Below are positions 33,316 through 42,544 of a stretch of 64,000 bases of DNA, piece after piece (position 1 is the first letter of the stretch; every line of letters starts with the position of its first letter). This DNA is from Paenibacillus sp. PvR098 (GTDB lineage: Bacteria; Bacillota; Bacilli; Paenibacillales; NBRC-103111), in NCBI RefSeq assembly GCF_017833255.1, contig NZ_JAFIBU010000001.1, forward strand, positions 4,041,001-4,105,000, given 5' to 3'. Under the pieces are notes generated by a model. The model made no database searches, was not told the origin of the DNA, and worked only from the letters and a program-made list of their open reading frames with translations. The translations under genes and the position numbers were made by a program.

Positions 33316-35007
33316 ATGGCAAGGCTTCCTATGGGATTGAAGCTCGGAGACGTACTGGCGGGACGCTACAGGATTGCGGCGCAGCTCGGAAGAGGAGGAA
33401 TGAGCAGCGTATTTTTGGCGGATGATTTAAAGTTGAAGGGAAAACGCTGGGCGGTGAAGGAGACGTATGTGGGCGATGGAGCCGCTCATGGAAGTGACGA
33501 AGTGGAAACTGAAGCAGCCAAGAGGAGGCACATTCTGTTATCGGAAGCGGAGACCATGAGCCGACTCAGCCACCCGAACCTGCCGGATATCGTGGATTAT
33601 GTTCCGCTTACCCGACATGGCTTCCTCTATCTGGTGATGGATTATATCGAGGGAGAAACTCTGCTGCAGCGTTTTGAAAGGCAGGGAAAGCGGATGACGG
33701 AGAGGCAGGTCGCCGAGCTGGCGCTGCAGCTGTGTGATCTGCTCGATTACCTGCACTCGATCCGTCCGGAGCCGATCATCCACCGGGACTTAAAGCCGTC
33801 CAATCTGATGCTGGACGCCAGCGGTCGGCTGCGGCTCATCGATTTCGGCACCGCACGAAGCTTCAAAGCGGACAAGAGTGCGGATACCGTCTGCATCGGG
33901 ACGGTCGGGTTTGCCGCTCCCGAGCAGCTGGAGGGACGGCAGAGCGACCCGCGCACCGATTTGTACGGCTTAGGGGCGCTGATGTATTTTCTGCTGACCG
34001 GCGGCGTGTACTACAGCGCTCAGCGCTCGCCCAGCGAGGCGGCGGCATTGCCTGCGGGGATCGCGCCGCTCGTGCTGCGGCTGCTGCGCGCGAGCCCTGA
34101 GAGCCGCTGCTCGAGCGCACGCGAGGCGGGTTCGGAGCTGCGCCGTTGGCTCGCGCCGGCGCGGCCCCCGGCTGGGCCCGCGGCAGTGGCGGGAGCGGCG
34201 TGGACACCGCCGCTCGTAGTAGCGGTCGGCGCGTTGTACCCCGGCGCCGGCGCAACCTTTGCCGCGCTCGCGCTCGCGCGGCTGCTGCACGATCAGGGCG
34301 TGCCGCACGCCGTGATCGAGCCGTCTACGCCGCGTGCTGAGCTGCACGCGCTGCTGCTGGCGGAAGGGCATGCGCCGCCAGGGTACCGCTGCTACAACGC
34401 TCCGGGAGGCGGCTTCGGCCAGGCCGAGGAGCGCAGATGGACGGACGGCCACACGCTGTGGCTTCCCGCGGAGCCCGAGGAACAAGCCGGGTCGCCAATA
34501 GCAGACCCGAGCTACTGGTTCAAGCTGTTCCATGCCATCCGCCGCCCTGTGCTGATCGCCGACATTGGCGCTCAGTGGGAGCATCCTACTGTTAAGCAGC
34601 TGCTTGAGGTAGCGACGGATATCGTGTACATCGCCGATCCGTTCGTGCACAAGCTGGAGCTTCCCGCCGTACAGCGAGTGCTTAGACAGGTGCAGGCTTG
34701 GGTCGGACCGGGCCGACGGCTGCACTGCTTTGCCAACAAATGCCCGCGCAAAGCCGAGGCCTGGCTCCGCTTATTGCCCCAGCGTCCGATATGCGTGCTG
34801 CCTGCTCTGGATATCGCCGTCCTTGCTGCTGCTGAATGGAACGGCCGTCTGCCGCACGATGCGCCGCCCGTTCGGAGGACGCTTCGTGAGTCGATGCAGC
34901 CATGGATAAACAACCTGCTGCCGTCCGAAGCGAGCCCGTCCGGCGGAGGAGGCGGTAAGCTGCTGCGGCTTTTTCAAAGGAGTCATCAAGGGAGGAAATA
35001 TAGATGA
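33316..35007 (+). CDS. Ser/Thr protein kinase fused to a ParA/CpaE-like domain
   Basis: 563-residue protein. Residues 1 to about 285 are a complete Hanks-type kinase: G-loop LGRGGMSS (24-31), K48, HRDLKPSN (156-163), IDFGTAR (175-181) and APE (201-203). A very GC-rich, Ala/Pro-rich linker (about 265-300) leads to a second domain with GALYPGAGATFAALALA (305-321), like the start of a ParA/MinD fold but without the usual Lys. No transmembrane segment or PASTA repeats. It overlaps the next gene by 4 bp, so it heads the Tad operon and may phosphorylate pilus-assembly proteins. GGAAGGTGG precedes ATG 33316. Confidence 0.85.
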   Translation: MARLPMGLKLGDVLAGRYRIAAQLGRGGMSSVFLADDLKLKGKRWAVKETYVGDGAAHGSDEVETEAAKRRHILLSEAETMSRLSHPNLPDIVDYVPLTRHGFLYLVMDYIEGETLLQRFERQGKRMTERQVAELALQLCDLLDYLHSIRPEPIIHRDLKPSNLMLDASGRLRLIDFGTARSFKADKSADTVCIGTVGFAAPEQLEGRQSDPRTDLYGLGALMYFLLTGGVYYSAQRSPSEAAALPAGIAPLVLRLLRASPESRCSSAREAGSELRRWLAPARPPAGPAAVAGAAWTPPLVVAVGALYPGAGATFAALALARLLHDQGVPHAVIEPSTPRAELHALLLAEGHAPPGYRCYNAPGGGFGQAEERRWTDGHTLWLPAEPEEQAGSPIADPSYWFKLFHAIRRPVLIADIGAQWEHPTVKQLLEVATDIVYIADPFVHKLELPAVQRVLRQVQAWVGPGRRLHCFANKCPRKAEAWLRLLPQRPICVLPALDIAVLAAAEWNGRLPHDAPPVRRTLRESMQPWINNLLPSEASPSGGGGGKLLRLFQRSHQGRKYR

Positions 35008-35900
35008 AAAGAGCTTGGGTCGTCGCTCTGCTGGGCTGTCTGTTGATGGCCGGATCGGTTGCGGGGTATTGGCAGTTCATGAAGCATACGCAGTTTCAGG
35101 TCGCCACCATGGAGACCGTCAAGCCGGTGCGCATGCTGCACAGCGGCGAGGTGATTGAAGCATCCATGCTGCGTAGAGCTATCATTCCGGTTGCGGCGCA
35201 CCATCCGGAGGCCGTAACGGATGCCGGTTCGCTGATCGGTCAAACGGTGTTGGTTCCCATAGCGGACAACGAGGAGCTGGTCCTCTGGAAGCTGTCGGAC
35301 CGCCGTCTGGTACCGAAGGAAGGCGAACGGTATTTCAGCTTCAAAACGGATGCGGCTGCGAATGTGGGCAATATGGTTCGGAAGGGCGACCGTGTGGACG
35401 TTTGGGTGGAGTTTGAAGCCCCGAAGCTGATCAAGACCGCTTCAGGTGCCGTATGGAGCGTCGGTGCGGTTAAAGTCATTGAGCAGCTCCCGGTCACCGG
35501 TGTGAAAACGCCTGAAGGACCGGAGGTGACCGATGCTTCAACAGTGGAAGCGGTCGTGCAATCGAACCGTCAGCAGCTCCAGAATACCCGGTCCAAGCCG
35601 AACGGAAAGCCGGAGCTAAACACCTATCTCATGAACGATGAAGTGTATGAGGCATTTGTGCTGGGGAGTATTGCCGGCAGGATCAAGCTGGCTTTGCCCG
35701 ATCTGACCGAGCCTGGTTCAGACTCAGGGGCCGTCACGGGACTGTTTCGCGAACTGAAGGCAGCCGATGCTTTTACCCAAACGAAAGAACAAATTCAAGT
35801 CAGAGGTGAGCTCGATCAAAGGCAGGTCAGTGGTAATGGAAACATTGAAACAAGCTTAGAAACAAGCTTAGAAACCAAGGAGGTGCAGCCTTCATCATGA
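35004..35900 (+). CDS. CpaB/RcpC-like SAF-domain pilus assembly protein
   Basis: 298-residue protein with an N-terminal membrane helix (WVVALLGCLLMAGSVAGYW) and an exported SAF-like domain (VKPVRMLHSGEVIEASML). A second conserved part (VRKGDRVDVWVEF) and a Gln/Ser-rich tail follow. This is the layout of CpaB/RcpC proteins of Tad pili. It overlaps the kinase gene and the CpaE-like gene by 4 bp each. The end carries a short direct repeat encoding ETSLETSLET. Confidence 0.78.
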   Translation: MKRAWVVALLGCLLMAGSVAGYWQFMKHTQFQVATMETVKPVRMLHSGEVIEASMLRRAIIPVAAHHPEAVTDAGSLIGQTVLVPIADNEELVLWKLSDRRLVPKEGERYFSFKTDAAANVGNMVRKGDRVDVWVEFEAPKLIKTASGAVWSVGAVKVIEQLPVTGVKTPEGPEVTDASTVEAVVQSNRQQLQNTRSKPNGKPELNTYLMNDEVYEAFVLGSIAGRIKLALPDLTEPGSDSGAVTGLFRELKAADAFTQTKEQIQVRGELDQRQVSGNGNIETSLETSLETKEVQPSS

Positions 35901-37135
35901 CCAAGCTATTACTTGTTCACCCAGAGACGGATGCGGCAGATCGTCTGAGCGCCATGCTGGGAAGCGTTCGCGGATATGATATTTGCCATACGAGAAACAG
36001 GGATCTGTTTTTTTCACGAATGGAAGAGCCATTCGATATCGTGCTCGTGCATGCGGGATTATTATACGACTTGTATCCGTGGGAATGGATGCAGGCGCTG
36101 CGCAGAAATCAGCCGCAGGCACGGGTAACCCTTGCGCTTGACGCATCGGTTTATGATTCATTTCTGCTCGAGACGATCAGCCGAATGGCCGACCTGTTTC
36201 ATTTTAGAACCGTTCCGGTCGGTCTTACCGATGACGAGATGCTTGAAGCGTTTGCCGCTCAAGTGAATCGTCGTCAATCGGACAATCCCGCTCACCGGGG
36301 AGGATCGCTCACCGCTATATGGTCTGCGGCGAGCAAAGACGGCGCTACGACGATTGCCGTGAGCACTGCACTCTCTTTGGCCGCTTCGAGTGGGATGACT
36401 ATTGGTCTCATCGATGGCAACCTGCATAATCCCGAGATTCGCTCCTTCTTGAATCTGACCGATCCTAACTATAGCGGATTCAAGCTGCGGTCAAAGCTGC
36501 AAACTCAGACGCTTACCCCGGGCGATTTAGTCGATGCGTGCGTATCGTACCGAAAAATCTCGAATCTTCATATCTTAACCGGTTCCCGGCGGCGTGACAC
36601 GGCTCTGGATGTGACTCCGGAAATGATGATTCATCTGCTGCACACTTGCAGAGCGGCTTTTGATATCACCATCGTTGATTTGAATTCCTATCCGGACAAC
36701 GCGGCAACTATTTGTACGGTGCGCGAGGCTGACCATCGCTGGCTTGTCGCCCAGAACAATTACGCATCGTTTCAAATGAGCTGGGGGGAATGGTACGAAT
36801 GCTATTGGAAGTATGCCGGACTCACTCCTAAGGATATTTCACTTATTATGAACCGTACCATGGCTGAAGATAAGCCCGAGCGAATCGCGGAGCTTCTCCG
36901 TATGCCGCTTGCGGCGGCAGTGCCGAATATCCAGGGCGGGCTCGGCCGCAAAGCGGTTCATGAAGGAATTCCCCTTTATCAGACCTCGGGAACGGATAGC
37001 TTCACAGAACAAATCGACGGCCTAGCTGCGCAGCTTGCTCCCAAGGATGAACGAATCGGGGCTGGAGCACCTGCGGCAGCAGCGGTACGCCGCAGAGGGG
37101 GCTTTCTGCAGCGGTGGACCGCGCTGTTTGGATAA
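35897..37135 (+). CDS. CpaE-like ATPase
   Basis: 412-residue protein with an N-terminal receiver-like region (about 1-130) and a C-terminal MinD/ParA-like domain. The deviant Walker A region is SAASKDGATTIAVSTALSLA, with LIDGNLHNPEIRSFL as the switch region. CpaE proteins position or regulate Tad pilus machinery. The ATG overlaps the upstream stop, and CpaF follows after 14 bp with AAGGAGG. Confidence 0.82.
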   Translation: MTKLLLVHPETDAADRLSAMLGSVRGYDICHTRNRDLFFSRMEEPFDIVLVHAGLLYDLYPWEWMQALRRNQPQARVTLALDASVYDSFLLETISRMADLFHFRTVPVGLTDDEMLEAFAAQVNRRQSDNPAHRGGSLTAIWSAASKDGATTIAVSTALSLAASSGMTIGLIDGNLHNPEIRSFLNLTDPNYSGFKLRSKLQTQTLTPGDLVDACVSYRKISNLHILTGSRRRDTALDVTPEMMIHLLHTCRAAFDITIVDLNSYPDNAATICTVREADHRWLVAQNNYASFQMSWGEWYECYWKYAGLTPKDISLIMNRTMAEDKPERIAELLRMPLAAAVPNIQGGLGRKAVHEGIPLYQTSGTDSFTEQIDGLAAQLAPKDERIGAGAPAAAAVRRRGGFLQRWTALFG

Positions 37136-37149
37136 GGAGGGGGACTTTT

Positions 37150-38568
37150 ATGGCACCGATCGAAAGGTTATCGCCTTCCATTCAGCCAAGAATCCGTTTT
37201 GATGCGGGACAGTATCTTAAAGACATGATGCAGGCGAAGCAGACCCAGAGCCGGATGGCAGTCCTGCCGTCTCAAACGGAACACCGAATGACGCTCCGGG
37301 AAGCTTCCAAACTGGTTTACGAGCATTTGACGGAACGGTCTAAGAAGGATCAGGCGCTGTATGAAGACATTTTACAGGCTGGACTTGGGGATCCAGTGGC
37401 CGGGGCGAGAATGAAGGCGGTCATTGATATCCTCTTAATGGAATACCGGATCGATATGGACCCAGACACGCTGATTTTCCCTTTATCCCCGACGGAATGC
37501 GTATTTGCCGAAACGTGCGGCGCCGGATTGATTGAGGATCTGTATCGTCTGCCGGATGTGGAGGAGATACAGGTGATCGGCTGCGACATTTTTCTGCTGC
37601 GAGGGGGAGAGATGACCCGGCACCACCGGAAATTCGCGTCCCTTGCAGATGTGCTGCTTCTGCAAGACCGCCTGTCGCTTTGCGGCAAAAAGCCGATCAA
37701 CCAAAGGCAGCCTTTCATCCAATCGTATATGTGGAATCGCTCTCGTCTTGTCATGACTCGTCCGCCGTATTCGGACGTTCCGAGTATCCATATTCGCAAC
37801 TTCATTGTGAAGGACGTGACACTTGGGCATCTTGTGGAGCTTCAAACGATCGATGAACGGATGGCTCGGCTGCTTCAGCTCTTGGTACGCTATCATGCGA
37901 GCTTTTTGATCGGCGGGGGGACAGCAACGGGCAAGACGACGTTCCTGTTTGCGTTGGCGCAGGAAATTCCCGAGAATGAACGGATCCGGACGCTGGAGAA
38001 AGAGTTCGAGGTTGCTCTGCGAGATCGGCTGCGTGGTACCCGGAACATTCTTGCCGTGCGGGAAGTGGAGGAAATCGGCCTTACGATGGAAGAATCGTTC
38101 AAGCCGCTGCTTGTCATGAGCCCCCATTGGGTTATTGTCGGCGAAGCCAAAGGGTCAGAGGTGTCGCAGATGGTGCAGGGCGCTTTAAGGGGCCACGACA
38201 TGATGGGTACAATGCACACCAAATACCGCGAATCGTTCATCAGCGATGTGGTAGACATGATAAAGCAGGATGGGCGGCAGCACGATCATAAAGATGCCGT
38301 TCGCCGTGCAGCCAGGGCTTTTAACATAGTTGTTTTCCTGCGTCTGATTCGGTGGAACGGGAAGCATGTGCGCATAGCCACGGAGATCACAGAACTGTCC
38401 GTGGATGAGCAACACGAGGTACGTATCCGCCCTTTGGTCGAGTGGGATTATCAGCGGAACCACTGGCGCTTCACCGGTCAACCGCTCAGCAAACCTTTAA
38501 TAGATCATCTGGTAGCAAATGGAGCGAATCCGGACGAATTTCGCGAACTGGGAGTGTGGGGAGAGTGA
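37150..38568 (+). CDS. CpaF/TadA-type pilus assembly ATPase
   Basis: Type II/IV secretion ATPase (472 aa) that powers Tad pilus assembly. Walker A is GGGTATGKTTF (about residue 255), followed by the acidic LEKEFEVALRD, the Walker B-like VIVGEAKGSEV and the His-box GTMHTKYRES. ATG 37150 follows a strong AAGGAGGGGG; the longer frame from 37114 overlaps CpaE and is not used. The stop overlaps the GTG start of TadB. Confidence 0.9.
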   Translation: MAPIERLSPSIQPRIRFDAGQYLKDMMQAKQTQSRMAVLPSQTEHRMTLREASKLVYEHLTERSKKDQALYEDILQAGLGDPVAGARMKAVIDILLMEYRIDMDPDTLIFPLSPTECVFAETCGAGLIEDLYRLPDVEEIQVIGCDIFLLRGGEMTRHHRKFASLADVLLLQDRLSLCGKKPINQRQPFIQSYMWNRSRLVMTRPPYSDVPSIHIRNFIVKDVTLGHLVELQTIDERMARLLQLLVRYHASFLIGGGTATGKTTFLFALAQEIPENERIRTLEKEFEVALRDRLRGTRNILAVREVEEIGLTMEESFKPLLVMSPHWVIVGEAKGSEVSQMVQGALRGHDMMGTMHTKYRESFISDVVDMIKQDGRQHDHKDAVRRAARAFNIVVFLRLIRWNGKHVRIATEITELSVDEQHEVRIRPLVEWDYQRNHWRFTGQPLSKPLIDHLVANGANPDEFRELGVWGE

Positions 38569-39551
38569 GCGTATCTGCTGAGCTGATGCATGGCAGTCTG
38601 AAAGGCTTATTGCTCGGAGGCTGGGCCGCCGGTTCGTTTCTGCTGCTTGTTCTTTTGTTAAGAACGCTCAACGCGGTGCTGGTACGGAGAAAAAGATTCC
38701 GCTCGTTCGGCATACACGACTCCCGCAGGGGGACGCTAGCTTCCATCGCTCAGCTGAAGCCGGTAAAGCATTTGGCTGACGAAATGGAAGTAGCCGACAT
38801 GAAAATCGGCGTAGAGATCGTCCTGGCCTTCATGCTCCTGCTGGCGCTTACCGGATTCTTCGGATCGGATGCCGCCATGGGATTGCTGCAGCAGAGATAC
38901 GCTTATGGGGGTATAAGTGCACCCGACTACCATGTATGGTCGCTGAGTGGGGCAGTCGCAATATTGATCGGGTCGCTGCCTTATTTTTACGTCCGGTTTC
39001 GGGTGCAGCGTAAGCGACACCGGATTGCGTTTCGTATGATCATGCTGGTCCAGAATCTGATCGGTCACTACCGACCCAGCCTTACGCTTGCCGACGTCAT
39101 CGTCAAGTCGTCCCGAACGATGCCTGATGAAGTGAAAAGCGAGTGGAGGCGGCTTGAGCTAGCACTGCACATGAAATCGGTAGATGAGGCGCTGTACGAA
39201 TTCGCGAGGCGAGTTCAAAGCGTATGGGCCGACGACTTGGCCGATCTTCTATTGATCGGAGTCCATTACGGTACGGACATGACGGAGTCGCTGCATCATC
39301 TGGTCAGCCGAATGCAAACGGCCAAACGCAACGAGGAAAACCGGCTGGCCATGATTACGGTGTATCGGCTCGGGACCTCGTTTATGATCGGTTTCGCCTT
39401 TTTCGTGGTAGGATTCAACATTTATGCTGATGCAGCGAACTACAGCCATTATTTTCTTGATTCCGGCGGTAGAACGCTGCTGATCGTCTCTTTTGCCGTC
39501 ATGTTCGTATCCATGCTGCTCGTGGTTCGGTCGGGACGGAAGGCTTTTTAA
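38565..39551 (+). CDS. TadB-like inner-membrane pilus protein
   Basis: T2SSF-type membrane protein (328 aa). It has an N-terminal helix (LLLGGWAAGSFLLLVLLL), a middle pair of helices, the cytoplasmic GspF-like domain (about 160-270) and two C-terminal helices. The start is taken as GTG 38565, which overlaps the CpaF stop (GTGA); ATG 38586 is an alternative without a clear site. TadC follows 14 bp later. Confidence 0.8.
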   Translation: MSVSAELMHGSLKGLLLGGWAAGSFLLLVLLLRTLNAVLVRRKRFRSFGIHDSRRGTLASIAQLKPVKHLADEMEVADMKIGVEIVLAFMLLLALTGFFGSDAAMGLLQQRYAYGGISAPDYHVWSLSGAVAILIGSLPYFYVRFRVQRKRHRIAFRMIMLVQNLIGHYRPSLTLADVIVKSSRTMPDEVKSEWRRLELALHMKSVDEALYEFARRVQSVWADDLADLLLIGVHYGTDMTESLHHLVSRMQTAKRNEENRLAMITVYRLGTSFMIGFAFFVVGFNIYADAANYSHYFLDSGGRTLLIVSFAVMFVSMLLVVRSGRKAF

Positions 39552-39565
39552 CGGAGGATAGCGGA

Positions 39566-40495
39566 ATGCTCGGTGTATTTTGGAACGTGTGGATGGTGTC
39601 TCATCAAGCTGTATTTATAGGTATGTTTACGGGCGGCAGCGCCTTGCTCTGGTTTTCACTTCTAGGACGGCTGCGCATGGGCCTGGGGCGTGCAAGCCGG
39701 TTAGCTCTTATGCTGGAGCGGATGAAGAAAAGGGAACGGGATTTCCTCTCGATGGAAAAAGAGCTTGAGACGCTGAGTCCTAAGGCGCGTGCTTTTGCGG
39801 AAAAAGCTCGTCTCGCAGGTCTTCCGTCCGATTGGGGCTACTATCGGTTTCAGATTTTACGTTCAGGGATGGCTCTGTCGCTTTTATCGTTAGGCTTTGT
39901 TGCGCAGGTGGCGAATCTGGAAGGGTTGTACAGCCTGTCCGCTGGATCTTGGATATGGATTACGCTCAAGGGTGGCATCTGCGTTGCGGTGGGTTGGTGG
40001 ATGCCTCTGCTGTTTGTGCACGCGGTGGCAAGCCAAAGGAAGGGTGAGTATTTGATGGAAATCGCGAAGCTGGCTGAACGTCTCTCGGTATGCGTGAGCG
40101 AGAAAGCGGATATTCGCGATATGCTGATCCGCGCGGGAAGGCCATTGAAGCTGCTGAGCCCGCACCTTCAGGAACTGACGATCAATTGGGGCAGGGATCG
40201 GCGCGCCGCCATCTGGAGATTTAAGGAGGCTGTAGGTATTTCCGAAGTGTTTCCGCTGGTCAATGCGCTGGAAGCGATCAGCCAGGCTGATGCCAAGGAA
40301 GTAGCCCAGGTGCTCAAGGAGCAAACCGAGAGCATTGAAACGACGCTGGCGGCCGAGATCAACCGGAGAATCGAGAACGCGCCTGTCTGGATCAGCTTTT
40401 ATATCATGATTCCCTTCGGCATGATTGTGCTTCTGTTTTTGTACCCGTGGGTGATTACCATCTCCAAGCAGCTCATGACAAGCTTTCAGGGATAA
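39566..40495 (+). CDS. TadC-like inner-membrane pilus protein
   Basis: Second T2SSF-type membrane protein (309 aa), with helices near residues 15-35, 95-115 and 125-150 and a C-terminal helix, separated by the cytoplasmic GspF-like domain. GGAGG precedes the ATG. Paired TadB and TadC is the rule for Tad systems. It ends 32 bp before the 58-codon gene in the pilin position. Confidence 0.8.
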   Translation: MLGVFWNVWMVSHQAVFIGMFTGGSALLWFSLLGRLRMGLGRASRLALMLERMKKRERDFLSMEKELETLSPKARAFAEKARLAGLPSDWGYYRFQILRSGMALSLLSLGFVAQVANLEGLYSLSAGSWIWITLKGGICVAVGWWMPLLFVHAVASQRKGEYLMEIAKLAERLSVCVSEKADIRDMLIRAGRPLKLLSPHLQELTINWGRDRRAAIWRFKEAVGISEVFPLVNALEAISQADAKEVAQVLKEQTESIETTLAAEINRRIENAPVWISFYIMIPFGMIVLLFLYPWVITISKQLMTSFQG

Positions 40496-40527
40496 CGAAT
40501 TAATAATATAAGAGAGGATGATTTTAA

Positions 40528-40704
40528 ATGGGTAAATTGGTTATTGCTTGTCTTCTTACCGTATTGCTGGGGGGCGCTGCCATGTTTATTGCGGGAACGC
40601 AGGTAGGGCCAGCCGTTGGAACCAAGGGCACGAGTCTCAGCACGAGCATTTCGACCGCTACAGTGAATCAGGTAAGCGGTGCAGTAACGGCGACTGCGCC
40701 TTGA
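40528..40704 (+). CDS. 58-residue membrane peptide in the Flp-pilin position
   Basis: Short gene with AGAGAGGATG upstream. The product starts MGKLVIACLLTVLLGGAAMF, a single membrane helix, followed by a Thr/Ser/Val-rich tail (GTSLSTSISTATVNQVSG). It lies where Flp pilins are encoded in Tad loci, but the Flp processing site (Gly followed by a Glu-Tyr pair) is missing. Its TGA overlaps the TTG start of the next gene. Its codon pattern resembles that of its neighbours. It could be a minor pilin or a secreted peptide. Confidence 0.6.
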   Translation: MGKLVIACLLTVLLGGAAMFIAGTQVGPAVGTKGTSLSTSISTATVNQVSGAVTATAP

Positions 40705-41246
40705 AAGAGCTGCTGAGCCGGGAGGAGGGCAGCGCGCATTTACTGCTGTTCGCTCTTTTCGGCATCATAGCGGCTGTGATCCTCTGGGTTACGGCATTTA
40801 ACTGGATGATGCAAACGCACAGCCAAAGCAAAACGAAACCGCTGCTAGACCGTATAACTCATGCGGCTTCTTTGAATATAGACCCAAGGGAGGCGGCCCT
40901 TGGCCGCTTGGTTTGGGACAGTGTGCGGGGGACGGACGATTTTTACAAGTATTTGCGGCTGAACCTTAAGCTTGGACCGGATTTGACTCCTTTACCGGGA
41001 AGCCATCTGAAGGAAGCCCCGATCATTCATCACTTGGAGCATGTGACCAGTCCAACGTATCCTCATGTGCTGAGCCGGACTATCACTGTCCACAGCGCCA
41101 CCGACAGACAAACGACCCGAAGCGTAAACGTCACCATTTACGGACCGTCCATTGTCGCCATCGTGGAAGTGAACCGTTCCCTTTTGGGCCAGCAGCACAG
41201 CGAACCGATCGTCCTCAGCAGTGTGGCAAGTGTGAGATTTCGTTAG
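40701..41246 (+). CDS. TadE/pilin-like membrane protein
   Basis: 181-residue protein with a short Glu-rich cytoplasmic start (KELLSREEGSAH), one membrane helix (LLLFALFGIIAAVILWVTAF) and an extracytoplasmic domain, the layout of TadE-like pseudopilins. The start is probably TTG 40701, which overlaps the TGA of the upstream peptide gene by 3 bases; the longer frame from 40548 would overlap that gene. No strong ribosome binding site is visible, so translational coupling is likely. Confidence 0.65.
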   Translation: MKELLSREEGSAHLLLFALFGIIAAVILWVTAFNWMMQTHSQSKTKPLLDRITHAASLNIDPREAALGRLVWDSVRGTDDFYKYLRLNLKLGPDLTPLPGSHLKEAPIIHHLEHVTSPTYPHVLSRTITVHSATDRQTTRSVNVTIYGPSIVAIVEVNRSLLGQQHSEPIVLSSVASVRFR

Positions 41247-41425
41247 GTGGTGCCATTTGGATACGATTACCTGTAAAAAACCGGTACATAAGCTACAATA
41301 TACCTATGATTGGAAGTGGCTGTCCGGGAGAAAAGTCCTGACTGGTGGACGTTGGCTATACGAAAATTTTACCGATAGCTAACCCAACTTAAAGCTGCTG
41401 CGGACAACAAATTAGGGGAGTGTAA
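41247..41425. other. Gap between Tad genes and SLH lipoprotein, with a hairpin
   Basis: No gene seen. GTTGGCTAT/ATAGCTAAC (41351-41359, 41375-41383) forms a 9-bp stem without a T-run, and GTCC...GGAC is possible around 41320-41350. It could be an mRNA leader of the surface-protein pair. No riboswitch class recognised. Confidence 0.4.
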
Positions 41426-42526
41426 ATGATGAAAAAATCACTAATTTTTACGGTACTGATGTCCATGCTCGCAACCGGCTGTTCGGTTCAAACCTATACT
41501 GTGGTCAATGCAGCCGCACCGATTGCTCTGAAAGATATAGATAACCACTGGGCCAAAGATAGCATCACCAGAGCTATAGAAAAGGGCTACGTCGATGGTT
41601 ATGAGGATGCAACGTTTCGTCCCGATCAAACCATTACCCGAGCCGAGTTTATTAAAATGGCCGTTACCGCTCAAGGGATCGCTAAAGGGGAGGCCGGTAA
41701 AGAGTGGTATCAAGAGTATGTAAACGCGGCACTGCAAGGCAGCATACATAACGAAAAAGATTTCAAAGAATACACTTCGTCGATTTCCCGGTTGGAAATG
41801 GCCCGCATCTCTCTGCGGTCTTTGGATAAAAACCAGATCGGAGAATCCGATGATCAAAAGCTGATTTACGATACGGTGAAGCTAGGCTTGATGCAGGGGA
41901 TGCAGGGCGGGGAATTGGCCTTGGATCAAACTACCACTCGTGCGCAGGCAGTAACAATCATCGAGCGAATTTTGTCGGTACAGAAGGGTGAAAAGCTTCC
42001 GGTTGATAAAACTGCACTGAGTTATGCGGAAATTGACTATCGTCACAGCAACATTGAAACGATGACGGGGATGACGCCTACTAATTTGCCTATCACTCAC
42101 GAAGTCAGCGGAGTTACGATGACGGTGAAGCAGGTAATCGTTGTCGATATGACTGATCCAAACAGCGCTTATTATGATTACTTTAGGTCGCGAGGGGCAA
42201 CTAAAGAATATCGTGCAGAAGAAAAATATCCGATAACGGAAGACTATTTCATTGCTATTCGTTTGGCCATCACCAATAAGGAAGAACGATCAGATGCTGA
42301 GAACGTGTCGTTGAGATTTATTGCAGATATGGGAGGTTTTTATAGTGCTGCTTTGAGGAGCGACATTGCACCTGTAATTGATTATTCGAAACTGGGTACT
42401 GTTGAGGGATGGTATTGCTTTGCGAAGAAAAAGGAAAAAGTAGAAGCAGAAATTAAGCAGTATAAAAGTTTTCCATTATACCTTACTACGACAACAAGTG
42501 GAGCTGATTTCATCTTCTCTAAATAA
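41426..42526 (+). CDS. SLH-domain lipoprotein
   Basis: 366-residue exported protein. The signal peptide MMKKSLIFTVLMSMLATGC has a lipobox-like end at C19. Three SLH-type repeats follow: DIDNHWAKDSITRAIEKGYV...FRPDQTITRAEF, WYQEYVNAAL...SRLEMARI and TVKLGLMQGM...DQTTTRAQAVTI. The last 165 residues are unrecognised. SLH repeats bind pyruvylated wall polymers, so the protein may bridge membrane and wall. It lies 19 bp before the 2449-residue protein. Starts 41426 and 41429 are both possible after GGGGAG. Confidence 0.82.
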   Translation: MMKKSLIFTVLMSMLATGCSVQTYTVVNAAAPIALKDIDNHWAKDSITRAIEKGYVDGYEDATFRPDQTITRAEFIKMAVTAQGIAKGEAGKEWYQEYVNAALQGSIHNEKDFKEYTSSISRLEMARISLRSLDKNQIGESDDQKLIYDTVKLGLMQGMQGGELALDQTTTRAQAVTIIERILSVQKGEKLPVDKTALSYAEIDYRHSNIETMTGMTPTNLPITHEVSGVTMTVKQVIVVDMTDPNSAYYDYFRSRGATKEYRAEEKYPITEDYFIAIRLAITNKEERSDAENVSLRFIADMGGFYSAALRSDIAPVIDYSKLGTVEGWYCFAKKKEKVEAEIKQYKSFPLYLTTTTSGADFIFSK

Positions 42527-42544
42527 GGAAGTGAACTATTACTC

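Noticed and set aside
33863..34725. Long minus-strand frames in the GC-rich part of the kinase gene
   Set aside because: High GC lowers stop frequency; the products are Arg/Ala/Pro-rich with no motif, while the plus frame encodes continuous kinase and linker sequence.
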